From Oceanihabitans sediminis (GTDB lineage Bacteria; Bacteroidota; Bacteroidia; Flavobacteriales; Flavobacteriaceae): a DNA stretch of 64,000 nt. The position numbers and the translations under genes are program-made. Location of the stretch: contig NZ_QPIG01000001.1 of NCBI RefSeq assembly GCF_003337215.1, positions 1,178,001 through 1,242,000 on the forward strand, in the 5' to 3' direction. The notes beneath the pieces are model-generated. The model had not been told where the DNA came from. It saw nothing but the letters and a program-made list of their open reading frames with translations, and ran no database searches. Shown one piece after another: positions 33,810 to 43,348 of the stretch (the stretch's first letter is position 1; each line of letters opens with the position of its first letter).

Positions 33810-36800
33810 TTATTCTACCGTGATTTTCACACCTTCACTATGACTGCTGAACTCTGGTGCATACATACTTTGAATAGTTGTTATTCCATTACTCATATGT
33901 CCAGAATTGTTTACTCGTAAATCGTATTCAAAAACATAAACGCCTTTTGGTAAATAGTCGAAAAAGAAATTAGTTGCAGCATCTTTCGTGCTTTCGTAAT
34001 AACCTAATCCATCTTGCCATTTGTATTGCGATAATACATTTACTGGCTCTAAACCGGCAGCTCGCATGTCTTTCATATGAACAAATTCCATAGCGCGATC
34101 GCTTCGTAATTCTATTCGGACACGAACAAGATCACCTACTTGTAACTTAGTGTCTTTTGTAATCTTAGAAAGCTCTTCTCCTAAATTGGTGTTCTTTTTT
34201 AGGAAGAGTTTTTTTCTTAATTTCAAAGGTGTTTCTGCTGAGGTGATTTTATCTAAGTCCTCAAAATATTGCCAGTATAAACCTCCCCAAGCAATACCTT
34301 TTCCTTTTTTACTAAGTTTCACTTCCGCCATTTCAGGTTTGATTTCTTCCCCTTTCCAAGAGGTTTTAAAATAACCGGTTCCAGCTTCTACTTTAACGGC
34401 TTCTAGTTTTTTAGGATCTAATTTTTGATTTCCAATTACAATATCCACCATATCGGTAACAGATAACCAGTCGCTACCTTGTAGTAGTAAAGCATATACA
34501 GCTTCGGTGGTTGCTTTTGTTGTTTTCCAACTATTGGTTTGCTTGTTCTTTAGTAGCCAGATTTTTAGATTGTCTATGTCTTCGAGATTCTTCGCTTCAC
34601 TCTGAATAACATTTCCAACTTCAGCAAATGCTTCAATTAATAAAGCCTGTGTTTCAATTGGTGCTTGATACCAAAACCAAGAATTGGAGTTTTCTTTCCA
34701 ATACATTCCTAATTCTTCGCTAGTAATGCTGTTTTCTTTTAAAGATTTTAAAATTGCTTTCGCAGTTTTTTTGTCATTGAATCTTTCAGAAATTAAAGCC
34801 ATCATTCCTTTAGCATACAAACTTCTAGACAACCAGTATTTTTTGATTTGTGTTTGGTAATAGTTTGTGATCTCTTGAACTTCCTTGCTTTTTTTGATTT
34901 CTGGGAAAAAGCTTCGCATGTATATATAATGCAATTGCATATGGCTTAAATGGTCTTTGCTTAATTCTACATCTTTATGATATTTACGGATGTCTTTATA
35001 CTCTTGAACAAATGCAGCATCTAAAAACTTAATGGCTTTTTCTATCATTTTAGCATCTTCTGAAGTTTCCACCTTCAAATGTTTTAGGTGTCCGAATCCA
35101 GTAACGATATGCTGAGTGATGTATCGGTTTTCTCTTCCACCAGCAAACCAAGACCAAGCACCATTATGCATTTGGTTTTGCTCTAGTTGGCGTTTTGCTT
35201 TCTTAAGCTCATTATTCATTTTGTTTAAATCGAATAATAGTGCAATTCGTTTTTTCTGTTCGGTTTCAGTTTGAGCATCTCGTAACCAAGGAGTTTCTTG
35301 AATTAATATTGCTTTTAACTCTTGATTTTTTTCTAGATTAGAAAGCAATGCATCTGTGTTTCTCCACTGATTAAATACCTCCTGAATCCTAGGATTGTTG
35401 TTTGCAATATGGCTTGCTAGTGCATTTGCATAATATCTGCTGAAGATTTGCTCACTGCAATCATAAGGGTATTCCATTAAATACGGAAGTGCTTGTACTG
35501 CATACCAAGCCGGATTGCTTGTCATTTCTAAGGTTAAATTATGATGCTTTAAGCTGCTAGAATTGGTATTCTTTAACTTATCTAAAGTGAAGGTTTTTGT
35601 TTCGTTACTTTTAATCCACATAGGAAGTGTTTCTGTAACCAACATCCTATTGCTAAGTACAGGAAGTGCATTTTGCTCACCGTCACTATAATCACCAGCT
35701 TTTGCAATGATTTTGTATTGTACGGCTTGTACATCTTCTGGAATAAAAAGCGACCATGAAACTTGCGTGTTTCCGTTCGCTTCTACGATAAATTCCTTGA
35801 TATTCGCATCTTTTTCTGATGAAACAAATAGCTTTTCATCTATGGTTTTTCCTGTTGTAGCGTCAAAAAGTTGTAAAACAGCTTTACCGGAAAGTTGTTT
35901 TTCGGTAAGATTTGCAATTTTAGTACTTATGGTAATTTCATCTCCTTCACGTAAAAAACGAGGTGCATTAGGAATAACCATCAATTCTTTTTGTGTTACA
36001 GTTTCTAATTTTGTTACTGTGCTTTCTAGATTTTTAGTATGTGCCAATAATTGCAGCTTCCATTTGGTAAGTGCTTCTGGAGTAGTAAAACTAAAACGGA
36101 TGTTTCCTGTATCGTCTGTTTGTAATTGCGGAAAGAAAAATGCTGTTTCTTGCAAGTTTTTTCGAATGGAAACTCCTGTGAATTCGTTTTCTTTCTCTTC
36201 ATAAATTTGAACACCTGAAGCCTTTCCCTGTAGAGCGCTTACAACTACTTCCTCTAGCTCGGCATCTTCCATGCTTATAATAGGAACCGAATTTGTGAGT
36301 TCGTCTCTATAAGTAGCCACTGTTGTTTCCAATTCTGGAGCAGCAGGAGGAACTCCATTATTGTTAAACTTTTGTCTTGCTATATTGCTTCTAGTAATCA
36401 TGTAATCCCTACTAGCTCCGAAATACAACCCAAACCAATTTATTTGATCATAGCTTTGTGTCGTGTAATATTTGGTGTCCCGATTTTGACTGTATAATCT
36501 AAAACCATTTGTGCCAAAACTTTGTCTTGCATTGCTAGAGTTTTGTGCGTAATAGTTTGGTTGTTCTAAAGGATTAAAATTCCAAGTGTGTGACTTGAAT
36601 TGATCTAGTGAAGCATCATACATACTAGCTAGTAATTCTGCGCTAACTTTTTCTCCTTGCGGACCTTTAATTTTAAAACTCCATGTTTCTTCTGTTCCAG
36701 GTTCTAGCTTGTCTCTAAAACTTAAAGTTTCCATTTCTAATTTGGTTATAGGGTAAGGCACAGAAATATGTATACTACTCCCCTTGTAACTATTAAAAGC

Positions 36801-39800
36801 CGCGTAACTATAATGCACAGCAAAACCTCCTACATCTTCTTTTTCTATAGGAATACTTATTGTTTTCTTATTTTTATTTAAACGAATAACCTCTTTCTTA
36901 ATAATTTCATGTTGTTTTTCTACTGAAACTGTGATGTAAATATCCTCTGCAGCCGAAGCAAAAGTAATAAGAGCATTCTCGTCCGATTTGTAGGAGTTTT
37001 TATTTGTTGTAATACTAAATAATTGATTGTCTGCTACAGTTTTATCCTTCTCGCTAAACAGAAAAGTCCTAATTTGATCTTTAACTTCTTGACCGAATCT
37101 GTCTTTGCTTTCTAGAAGTATGATATAAGCTCCAGATTCCCAATTTTTAATTTTTCCTAAGGCTAATTCTTTTGAAACAGAAGTATCGAATTTTTCATTT
37201 AACACTAGTTTCCCTTTTGGCCAATTGTTTATTTCATGTTCGTTTGTATATACTTCGTTTGGAAATAAATTTTGAAAATCAGCTTCTGAAATATCTTGAT
37301 AAAAAGGAGCTTTCCATGGTCTTGGTCTTAATACTTGTTTCGGGGCTTGTAGCTTATAAACTTTAATGGTTCCTGTTGCAGGAGCAAATTGGTCGTTTAA
37401 GTTTTTTGTGTCTATGCTAAGCTTATGGTTTTTATTGTTTTTGTCAAGCTTTTCAGCAATAGAAATATTTGCTAATAAAGCATGATAGCCAACATTTACA
37501 ATGGTAGTTGCGCTTCGTGTTTCGCCATTCAGGTCTGTAACATCTGCGGTAATTTCATAGTGAAATGTAGGAAGGTTTTTTTTGTCTACACTTTCATCTG
37601 GTAGTGCAGGGAATGTAATTTCAAATTCTCCTTTTTTATTAGTTTTAGCTTCCCCGTGAATGATTTCTTGTGGTTCAATTACAAACGAAGGACGATACCA
37701 ATAATACCAACGAGGATATTGTACTTTTCTGTGCACTCTATAAGAAACTTTAGCATCGGTAATATTACTACCTGCATAGGCTAGTGCGTTTCCTTTTATA
37801 GTGATTTCATCATTTACCTTATAAGTTTCGGTAACCGGTTGGAAAGTGGTTTCAAACTTAGGTCGTTTATACTCTTCAACAGAAAAATAATGTGTGGTAT
37901 AAATATCTTTTATATCCCCATCAAACTCCAATTCAAATTCCCCTGTAATTCCGGTACTAGGTAGTATAAATTCTCCAGCAACCGAACCGAATTCGTTCGT
38001 TTTTAATTCTATCTCTTTTACCTCTTGACTGTTTGCGTCGTATAAAGTTATATAAACAGGTTCATTAGCTAGAACTTCTGTTTTTCCATTTTTGCTTTGT
38101 ATGGCTATTCCTTTAAAGTACACCGTTTGTCCTGGTCTGTAAATACTTCTATCTGTAAATAAAAAGCTTTTATAGGTCTGTTTATCTTCCTTATGATAGT
38201 TGTTTTGGTATATATAATAATCCCCAAAATAAGCCTTGTCACCTTGGTGTGTAACTTCTATTTTTACATTGCTATATCTTGAAGAGTCTATGTTTAATGT
38301 AACTTCCCCTTTTTCGTTTGAAACATGTTTTTCTGAAGAAAAAGTTCTTCTTCCATTTTTTAGATATCTGATATTAATTTTAGCATCCGGAATTGGTTTT
38401 CCGTTATTTCTATCTATAACTTGAAAAATAGTCTTGCTATTTGTCGTGTTTTCAACGATTGCTAGATTGGTGATTTGAACTTTCGAAAAGGCATAAGTCT
38501 TATTTTCTGTTTCTGCTAAAAGAATATATCTACCAGAATTTAGTTTAGGAATTACTACTTCGGTATTATGTTTTTGGTAGTCGTTTTCGTTACATAAAGA
38601 GCTATTCCAACTAGTCGTTAATGGAAGTTTTTTTATAAGCTCCAGTTTTTCATCCTGCCTATAAGTTTTGTTAATTTTTTCTAGCTGTGATTCATTAATT
38701 TCAAAGACAGAAAACTGAAGGTTTTCAATGTTTTTGTAATTTATTAGAAGTCTAGCATGTTTTTGAACTGGTAAATGTTCTTCTGTGGTAATATATAAGC
38801 TTTGTTGAAGAATTCTATCACGAAGAACTGCAGATTTTTCTGCAGCTACACTTTTTGGGAATTTTGATGTTAGTTCGTCAATTAATGTGATTGCTTTTTG
38901 TAGTTTCCAACGATGATCATTATTGCTATCTTGGTTGTATTCGCTACCTTGAAGCATATAAAAGAAAGCAATTTCAAAAGTGTATAATCCTGAAACCTCT
39001 AGGTCTTTTACTTTTTGGATTTCTGCTTGAAGGGTCTTTTGGTAGATAAGGTCTTTGTTATCAAAGGAGGCATGATTCATAGCAAAGTGTAGTCTTTTAA
39101 TATTTACATCTACAAATGCTTCTGATGTTTTATCCTTGCTATGAAACTGTATTAAGTTTTGATAAATTTTTAATGCCTGTAATTGGTGGGAAGTTGTATC
39201 TTTTGTAGTGATAGGTAGCTTTATAAAAGTATCGGCTTCACTTAAGTAATCTTCATGATTTATGGTGAATTTATATGCAGGTTTTGCAATGCTATTTTCG
39301 TCTGTTTTGTAAAAATCTAGAACATTATGACTTAGCAAGTCGTAAAGCGTAGGTCTAAAAGTTTTAGAGTTTTCTTGCTTGTGTAAAATTTCATCAAAAT
39401 CCTCTAGGCTTGTTTCTTGTAGGAGTTTTTTGTTTTCTAGAGAATTCTGAAAATGAATGCTCACCTCATTAAAAAGCGTTTGTAAATCCCAAGTTCTAAA
39501 GTCTGTATCATCAACTTTTTCTTCGGTTTTTGTTCTGTTATAAAATTTATATCTGTTCTGTTGAAAGTATTGCCAATATAAATTAGCAAGCATGTTTTCT
39601 AAAAGGTTTTTAGTAGGCGAAACACTTTTATTAATTTCCTCTTTAAAGTCAAGGATAATTTTTAGTTGTGCATCTTCCTCAAGGGTTAAGGCGTATTTAC
39701 TTTTGTATATTAGTGTCTTAACAGTTTGCGGAGAGTTTTTATCTGATTTCGCTTTGCGACTAATTTCTTCTACAACTTTTAATGCTGATTTTGTTAAACC

Positions 39801-39911
39801 TTTTTTTTCAAATGTATCGACTTGAGCCCATAGCTTTTTAAAATCATCGGATTGTGCTAACGCACTGTTGGCGAAAAGAAGAATCATGATTATAGATAGA
39901 ATTTTTTTCAT
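33810..39911 (-). CDS. Alpha-2-macroglobulin-family protein
   Basis: A 2033-residue exported protein, signal peptide MKKILSIIMILLFANSALAQ. Macroglobulin MG repeats and Ig-like strands fill the first 1200 residues (YFKGIAIQSKNGK, FLFTDRSIYRPGQTVYFKG). The thioester motif CSEQ (Cys1485-Gln1488) is intact and precedes an alpha-toroid domain with a typical WYAVQALPYLMEYPYD start. A segment LEEVVVSALQGKASGVQI (about 1218-1235) resembles the plug signature of SusC receptors. These proteins trap attacking proteases in the periplasm. The frame extends to 39983, but the signal peptide fixes the ATG at 39911. Confidence 0.9.
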   Translation of the reverse strand: MKKILSIIMILLFANSALAQSDDFKKLWAQVDTFEKKGLTKSALKVVEEISRKAKSDKNSPQTVKTLIYKSKYALTLEEDAQLKIILDFKEEINKSVSPTKNLLENMLANLYWQYFQQNRYKFYNRTKTEEKVDDTDFRTWDLQTLFNEVSIHFQNSLENKKLLQETSLEDFDEILHKQENSKTFRPTLYDLLSHNVLDFYKTDENSIAKPAYKFTINHEDYLSEADTFIKLPITTKDTTSHQLQALKIYQNLIQFHSKDKTSEAFVDVNIKRLHFAMNHASFDNKDLIYQKTLQAEIQKVKDLEVSGLYTFEIAFFYMLQGSEYNQDSNNDHRWKLQKAITLIDELTSKFPKSVAAEKSAVLRDRILQQSLYITTEEHLPVQKHARLLINYKNIENLQFSVFEINESQLEKINKTYRQDEKLELIKKLPLTTSWNSSLCNENDYQKHNTEVVIPKLNSGRYILLAETENKTYAFSKVQITNLAIVENTTNSKTIFQVIDRNNGKPIPDAKINIRYLKNGRRTFSSEKHVSNEKGEVTLNIDSSRYSNVKIEVTHQGDKAYFGDYYIYQNNYHKEDKQTYKSFLFTDRSIYRPGQTVYFKGIAIQSKNGKTEVLANEPVYITLYDANSQEVKEIELKTNEFGSVAGEFILPSTGITGEFELEFDGDIKDIYTTHYFSVEEYKRPKFETTFQPVTETYKVNDEITIKGNALAYAGSNITDAKVSYRVHRKVQYPRWYYWYRPSFVIEPQEIIHGEAKTNKKGEFEITFPALPDESVDKKNLPTFHYEITADVTDLNGETRSATTIVNVGYHALLANISIAEKLDKNNKNHKLSIDTKNLNDQFAPATGTIKVYKLQAPKQVLRPRPWKAPFYQDISEADFQNLFPNEVYTNEHEINNWPKGKLVLNEKFDTSVSKELALGKIKNWESGAYIILLESKDRFGQEVKDQIRTFLFSEKDKTVADNQLFSITTNKNSYKSDENALITFASAAEDIYITVSVEKQHEIIKKEVIRLNKNKKTISIPIEKEDVGGFAVHYSYAAFNSYKGSSIHISVPYPITKLEMETLSFRDKLEPGTEETWSFKIKGPQGEKVSAELLASMYDASLDQFKSHTWNFNPLEQPNYYAQNSSNARQSFGTNGFRLYSQNRDTKYYTTQSYDQINWFGLYFGASRDYMITRSNIARQKFNNNGVPPAAPELETTVATYRDELTNSVPIISMEDAELEEVVVSALQGKASGVQIYEEKENEFTGVSIRKNLQETAFFFPQLQTDDTGNIRFSFTTPEALTKWKLQLLAHTKNLESTVTKLETVTQKELMVIPNAPRFLREGDEITISTKIANLTEKQLSGKAVLQLFDATTGKTIDEKLFVSSEKDANIKEFIVEANGNTQVSWSLFIPEDVQAVQYKIIAKAGDYSDGEQNALPVLSNRMLVTETLPMWIKSNETKTFTLDKLKNTNSSSLKHHNLTLEMTSNPAWYAVQALPYLMEYPYDCSEQIFSRYYANALASHIANNNPRIQEVFNQWRNTDALLSNLEKNQELKAILIQETPWLRDAQTETEQKKRIALLFDLNKMNNELKKAKRQLEQNQMHNGAWSWFAGGRENRYITQHIVTGFGHLKHLKVETSEDAKMIEKAIKFLDAAFVQEYKDIRKYHKDVELSKDHLSHMQLHYIYMRSFFPEIKKSKEVQEITNYYQTQIKKYWLSRSLYAKGMMALISERFNDKKTAKAILKSLKENSITSEELGMYWKENSNSWFWYQAPIETQALLIEAFAEVGNVIQSEAKNLEDIDNLKIWLLKNKQTNSWKTTKATTEAVYALLLQGSDWLSVTDMVDIVIGNQKLDPKKLEAVKVEAGTGYFKTSWKGEEIKPEMAEVKLSKKGKGIAWGGLYWQYFEDLDKITSAETPLKLRKKLFLKKNTNLGEELSKITKDTKLQVGDLVRVRIELRSDRAMEFVHMKDMRAAGLEPVNVLSQYKWQDGLGYYESTKDAATNFFFDYLPKGVYVFEYDLRVNNSGHMSNGITTIQSMYAPEFSSHSEGVKITVE

Positions 39912-40044
39912 ATTTATAGATTTGTATGCTGCTAACTTCAAAATGCGTTCCAAAAAAGAGTTCCTACTGAAGTCTATGCTCAATTTAAGGAATTTATTTT
40001 TTTGAAGTTAAAACTCCTTCCGTTTAAAATAGTTTTTGAAAGTT

Positions 40045-40052
40045 TATATTTG
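40045..40052 (+). promoter_or_regulatory. -7 promoter element of the TPR gene
   Basis: TATATTTG matches TAnnTTTG perfectly, 19 bases before the ATG at 40072. Confidence 0.55.
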
Positions 40053-40071
40053 TTTATATTGTCTAATAAGT

Positions 40072-41025
40072 ATGTCTAAGTTAATTTTCTTCTTTTTATT
40101 TCCCTTGTTGAGCTTCAGTCAGCAAAGTATAGTTTTTGCAGAAGAACTTCTTCAGAAAAAGGAATATATAAAAGCAGAAGTAACACTGTTTGACTACTTA
40201 AATGAAAATCCGAATGATTTAAAAGGAATAGAATTATACGGAGATGCCTTTAGCTATCAGAAAAAATGGGACGAAGCTATTACGCAATATGATAAGTTAA
40301 TAGCTGCGAAGCCAGAGGTTGCGAATTACCATTATAAATATGGTGGAGCTTTAGGAATGAAAGCTTTAAGTGTGAATAAACTAATGGCATTATCTATGAT
40401 TGGCGATGTTAAAGAAGCTTTTTTAACTGCAGCAAAATTAGATAGCAAGCATATTGATACTCGCTGGGCTTTGGTAGAATTATACATGCAATTACCAGGG
40501 ATTATTGGAGGAAGCTTATCTAAATCCTTGCAGTATGCCAATGAGTTAGAAGCTATTTCAAAAGTAGATGGATATTTGGCAAAAGGTTATATTTATGAGT
40601 ATGAATCCTCACCAGAACTAGCAGAGAAATATTATAAAAAGGCAATTAAAGTTGGAGGCTCTTTAACTTGTTATGAAAAACTTTCTACCTTTTACGAAAA
40701 GGAAAACCAACCAGAAAAAGCACTTGCAACTATAGAGGCTTCGCATGAAAAACACCAACGGAATGCCTTGCATTATCAAATAGGAAAGGTTGCAGCAAGC
40801 TATAATATTCAGTTAGCAAAAGGCGAAGAATTTCTACACAAGTATATAGCAAATTATAAAGCAGGAGACGGAGTACCAATTGCTTGGGCAAATTACAGAT
40901 TGGCACAGATTTATAAACATAGACAAAATAAAGCTATAGCCTTAAAGTATATTAATTTAGCTATTTCTGAATTACCAAAAGTGAAAGTTTTTAAAGAAGA
41001 AAAGGACTTCATCTTAAATCTTTAA
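40072..41025 (+). CDS. Exported TPR-repeat protein
   Basis: A 317-residue protein with a signal peptide (MSKLIFFFLFPLLSFSQQ) followed by four or more tetratricopeptide-like helical pairs (about 20-300; for example WDEAITQYDKLIAAKPEVANY and NKAIALKYINLAISELPK). TPR arrays bind peptides or partners; no enzymatic motif is seen. The ATG at 40072 is supported by the signal peptide; the frame extends to 40036 only through a TTG. It is divergent from the alpha-2-macroglobulin gene. Confidence 0.88.
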   Translation: MSKLIFFFLFPLLSFSQQSIVFAEELLQKKEYIKAEVTLFDYLNENPNDLKGIELYGDAFSYQKKWDEAITQYDKLIAAKPEVANYHYKYGGALGMKALSVNKLMALSMIGDVKEAFLTAAKLDSKHIDTRWALVELYMQLPGIIGGSLSKSLQYANELEAISKVDGYLAKGYIYEYESSPELAEKYYKKAIKVGGSLTCYEKLSTFYEKENQPEKALATIEASHEKHQRNALHYQIGKVAASYNIQLAKGEEFLHKYIANYKAGDGVPIAWANYRLAQIYKHRQNKAIALKYINLAISELPKVKVFKEEKDFILNL

Positions 41026-41145
41026 CGCATTATTGTTTTGCTTCATTTCTACAAGGTATATGTTATTTGCTTCTTCAGAAAAGCATGCTATATAACAATC
41101 TCTACAACAGATATTGGAAAATTAGTGAAATTCGTGTCAAAAAAC

Positions 41146-41153
41146 TATCTTTG
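41146..41153 (+). promoter_or_regulatory. -7 promoter element of mpl
   Basis: TATCTTTG matches TAnnTTTG perfectly, 21 bases before the mpl ATG. Confidence 0.6.
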
Positions 41154-41174
41154 AAATATCTTCAAAATTAAGAC

Positions 41175-42530
41175 ATGAACGTACATTTTATAGCTATTGG
41201 CGGATCTGCAATGCACAATCTAGCCCTAGCATTACACAATAAAGGATACCAAGTAACAGGAAGCGATGATACTATTTTTGAGCCTTCTAAATCTCGTTTA
41301 GAAGCTAAAGGACTTCTTCCAGAATCTTTTGGTTGGTTTCCAGAAAAGATAAACCAAAACTTAGATGCTGTAGTTTTAGGAATGCATGCCAAGGCAGATA
41401 ATCCGGAACTATTAAAAGCTCAAGAATTAGGGTTAAAGATTTACAGCTACCCGGAATTCTTGTACGAACAATCTAAAAATAAAACTAGAGTTGTTATTGG
41501 TGGAAGCCACGGAAAAACAACAATAACCTCTATGATCTTACATGTTATGCATTATCATAACAGAGATGTAGACTATATGGTTGGTGCGCAACTGGATGGA
41601 TTTGATGTAATGGTAAAACTTACCGAAGAAAATGATTTTATTGTTTTAGAAGGGGATGAGTATTTAAGTTCGCCAATAGATAGAAGACCAAAATTTCATT
41701 TATACAAACCAAATATTGCATTATTAAGCGGAATAGCTTGGGATCATATCAATGTGTTTCCAACGTATGAAAACTATGTAGAGCAATTCAGCATATTTGT
41801 AGATAGTATTGTTAGAGGCGGAAGCATCACATATAATGAAGAAGATGCCGAAGTAAAAAGAGTAGTAGAAGCAAGTGAAAATACCATTAGAAAACTAGCA
41901 TATCAAACTCCTGAATATACTGTTGAAGATGGAGAAACACTTTTAGATACTCCAGAAGGACCACTTCCAATTGAAGTATTTGGGAAACATAACCTTAATA
42001 ATCTAGCAGGAGCAAAATGGATTTGTCAGCATATGGGAATTGATGAGGATGATTTCTATGAAGCTATTGCAACTTTTTCAGGAGCAAGTAAAAGGTTAGA
42101 AAAAATTGCCGAATCTAATACAAGTGTAGCTTATAAAGATTTTGCACATTCTCCTTCAAAGGTGGAAGCTACTACCAACGCAGTAAAAGAACAATACCAA
42201 AACAGAAAGCTTGTAGCTTGTTTAGAATTACATACGTATTCTAGTTTAAATGCAGAATTTCTAAAAGAATATAAAGGAGCTTTAGACGCAGCAGATGTTG
42301 CGGTAGTTTTCTACTCTCCACATGCTGTAGAAATTAAGAAATTAGAAGCAGTAAGTAAAGAGCAAATAGCTAATGCTTTTCAGCGCAAGGATCTAATTAT
42401 TTATACAACTCCAGAGGAGTTTAAAGAATTCTTATACGCACAAAACCTAGATAATGCTGCCTTATTACTAATGAGTTCTGGTAATTATGGCGGATTAGAT
42501 TTTGATGAGGTTAAAAGTTTGATAAAATAG
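41175..42530 (+). CDS. mpl: UDP-MurNAc:L-Ala-gamma-D-Glu-meso-DAP ligase (murein tripeptide recycling)
   Basis: Mur-ligase that attaches recycled peptidoglycan tripeptide to UDP-MurNAc. 451 residues. N-terminal UDP-binding Rossmann part (HFIAIGGSAMHNLALAL), ATP-binding GGSHGKTT at 109-116 with EGDEYLSSPIDRRPKF nearby, then the substrate-binding YKDFAHSPSKVEATTNAV near residues 320-337. The mid-length and DEYLSS signature fit Mpl better than MurC. It stands alone on the + strand, with radC after 83 bases. Confidence 0.93.
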   Translation: MNVHFIAIGGSAMHNLALALHNKGYQVTGSDDTIFEPSKSRLEAKGLLPESFGWFPEKINQNLDAVVLGMHAKADNPELLKAQELGLKIYSYPEFLYEQSKNKTRVVIGGSHGKTTITSMILHVMHYHNRDVDYMVGAQLDGFDVMVKLTEENDFIVLEGDEYLSSPIDRRPKFHLYKPNIALLSGIAWDHINVFPTYENYVEQFSIFVDSIVRGGSITYNEEDAEVKRVVEASENTIRKLAYQTPEYTVEDGETLLDTPEGPLPIEVFGKHNLNNLAGAKWICQHMGIDEDDFYEAIATFSGASKRLEKIAESNTSVAYKDFAHSPSKVEATTNAVKEQYQNRKLVACLELHTYSSLNAEFLKEYKGALDAADVAVVFYSPHAVEIKKLEAVSKEQIANAFQRKDLIIYTTPEEFKEFLYAQNLDNAALLLMSSGNYGGLDFDEVKSLIK

Positions 42531-42574
42531 TTTTACAGCATTTTCATAAGAAGCTCTGCATAAGCAAATAAGGT

Positions 42575-42599
42575 AAATTTTAAGACTTACTTAAAATTT
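42575..42599. repeat. Perfect AT-rich inverted repeat before radC
   Basis: AAATTTTAAG-ACTTA-CTTAAAATTT, ten-bp arms and a five-base spacer, 14 bases before the radC ATG. It may be an operator, or a weak terminator of mpl. Confidence 0.4.
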
Positions 42600-42613
42600 G
42601 CTATTTTTATATT

Positions 42614-43312
42614 ATGCGAGAAAAACCAACTTCTTTTTCTATAAAAAATTGGAGTCAAGATGACCAGCCAAGAGAGAAGTTACGCGATAAAGGCAAAGCG
42701 GCTTTGAGTGATGCAGAATTAGTTGCAATACTTATAGGTTCGGGTAATAGAGAAGAAAGTGCGGTAGACTTATGTAAACGAATTCTAGCAAGTGTAGATA
42801 ATAATTTAAGCGAACTAGGAAAGCTTTCTTTAAAACAACTAATGCAGTTTAAAGGAATAGGTGAAGCAAAAGCCATTACCATTGTAGCAGCATTAGAACT
42901 AGGAAGAAGACGTAGGGGAGAAGAAGCCTTAGAAAGAAAGAAGATTACTTCTAGTGTTTCGGTTTTTGAATTGCTTCAGCCAATTTTAGGTGAATTACCT
43001 CATGAGGAATTTTGGATAGTTTATTTAAATAATTCCAATAAAGTAATTCAAAAAAATCAACTAAGTAAAGGCGGAATCACAGGAACGATGGTAGATGTTC
43101 GACTGGTACTTAAAAATGCTTTAGAAGTAGGTGCCACAGGAATTATTTTAGCTCACAACCATCCTTCAGGAACTTTAAGACCGAGTGAAGCCGACAAACA
43201 AATTACAAGAAAATTGAAAATAGCCGGAGAAAGTTTAGATATTAAAGTGTTAGACCATCTTATTATAACCGAAAAAGCATACTTTAGCTTTGCAGATGAA
43301 AACCTTCTTTAG
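42614..43312 (+). CDS. radC: RadC family JAB-domain protein
   Basis: 232 residues. N-terminal helix-hairpin-helix UPF0758 part (LGKLSLKQLMQFKGIGEAKAI, about 68-89) precedes a JAB/MPN domain with the metal motif His181, His183 and Asp194 (ILAHNHPSGTLRPSEAD). Despite the name, a role in DNA repair is not established for this family. The domain resembles deubiquitinase-like metalloproteases. It is followed after 36 bases by a DUF7033-like gene on the same strand. Confidence 0.95.
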   Translation: MREKPTSFSIKNWSQDDQPREKLRDKGKAALSDAELVAILIGSGNREESAVDLCKRILASVDNNLSELGKLSLKQLMQFKGIGEAKAITIVAALELGRRRRGEEALERKKITSSVSVFELLQPILGELPHEEFWIVYLNNSNKVIQKNQLSKGGITGTMVDVRLVLKNALEVGATGIILAHNHPSGTLRPSEADKQITRKLKIAGESLDIKVLDHLIITEKAYFSFADENLL

Positions 43313-43348
43313 TTTGCACTAAAAAACAAATCGGAATCCAAATAACGA

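Noticed and set aside
35707-36204. 165-codon + strand frame antisense to the alpha-2-macroglobulin
   Set aside because: No recognisable domain, no promoter, and it lies fully within a well-supported gene on the other strand.
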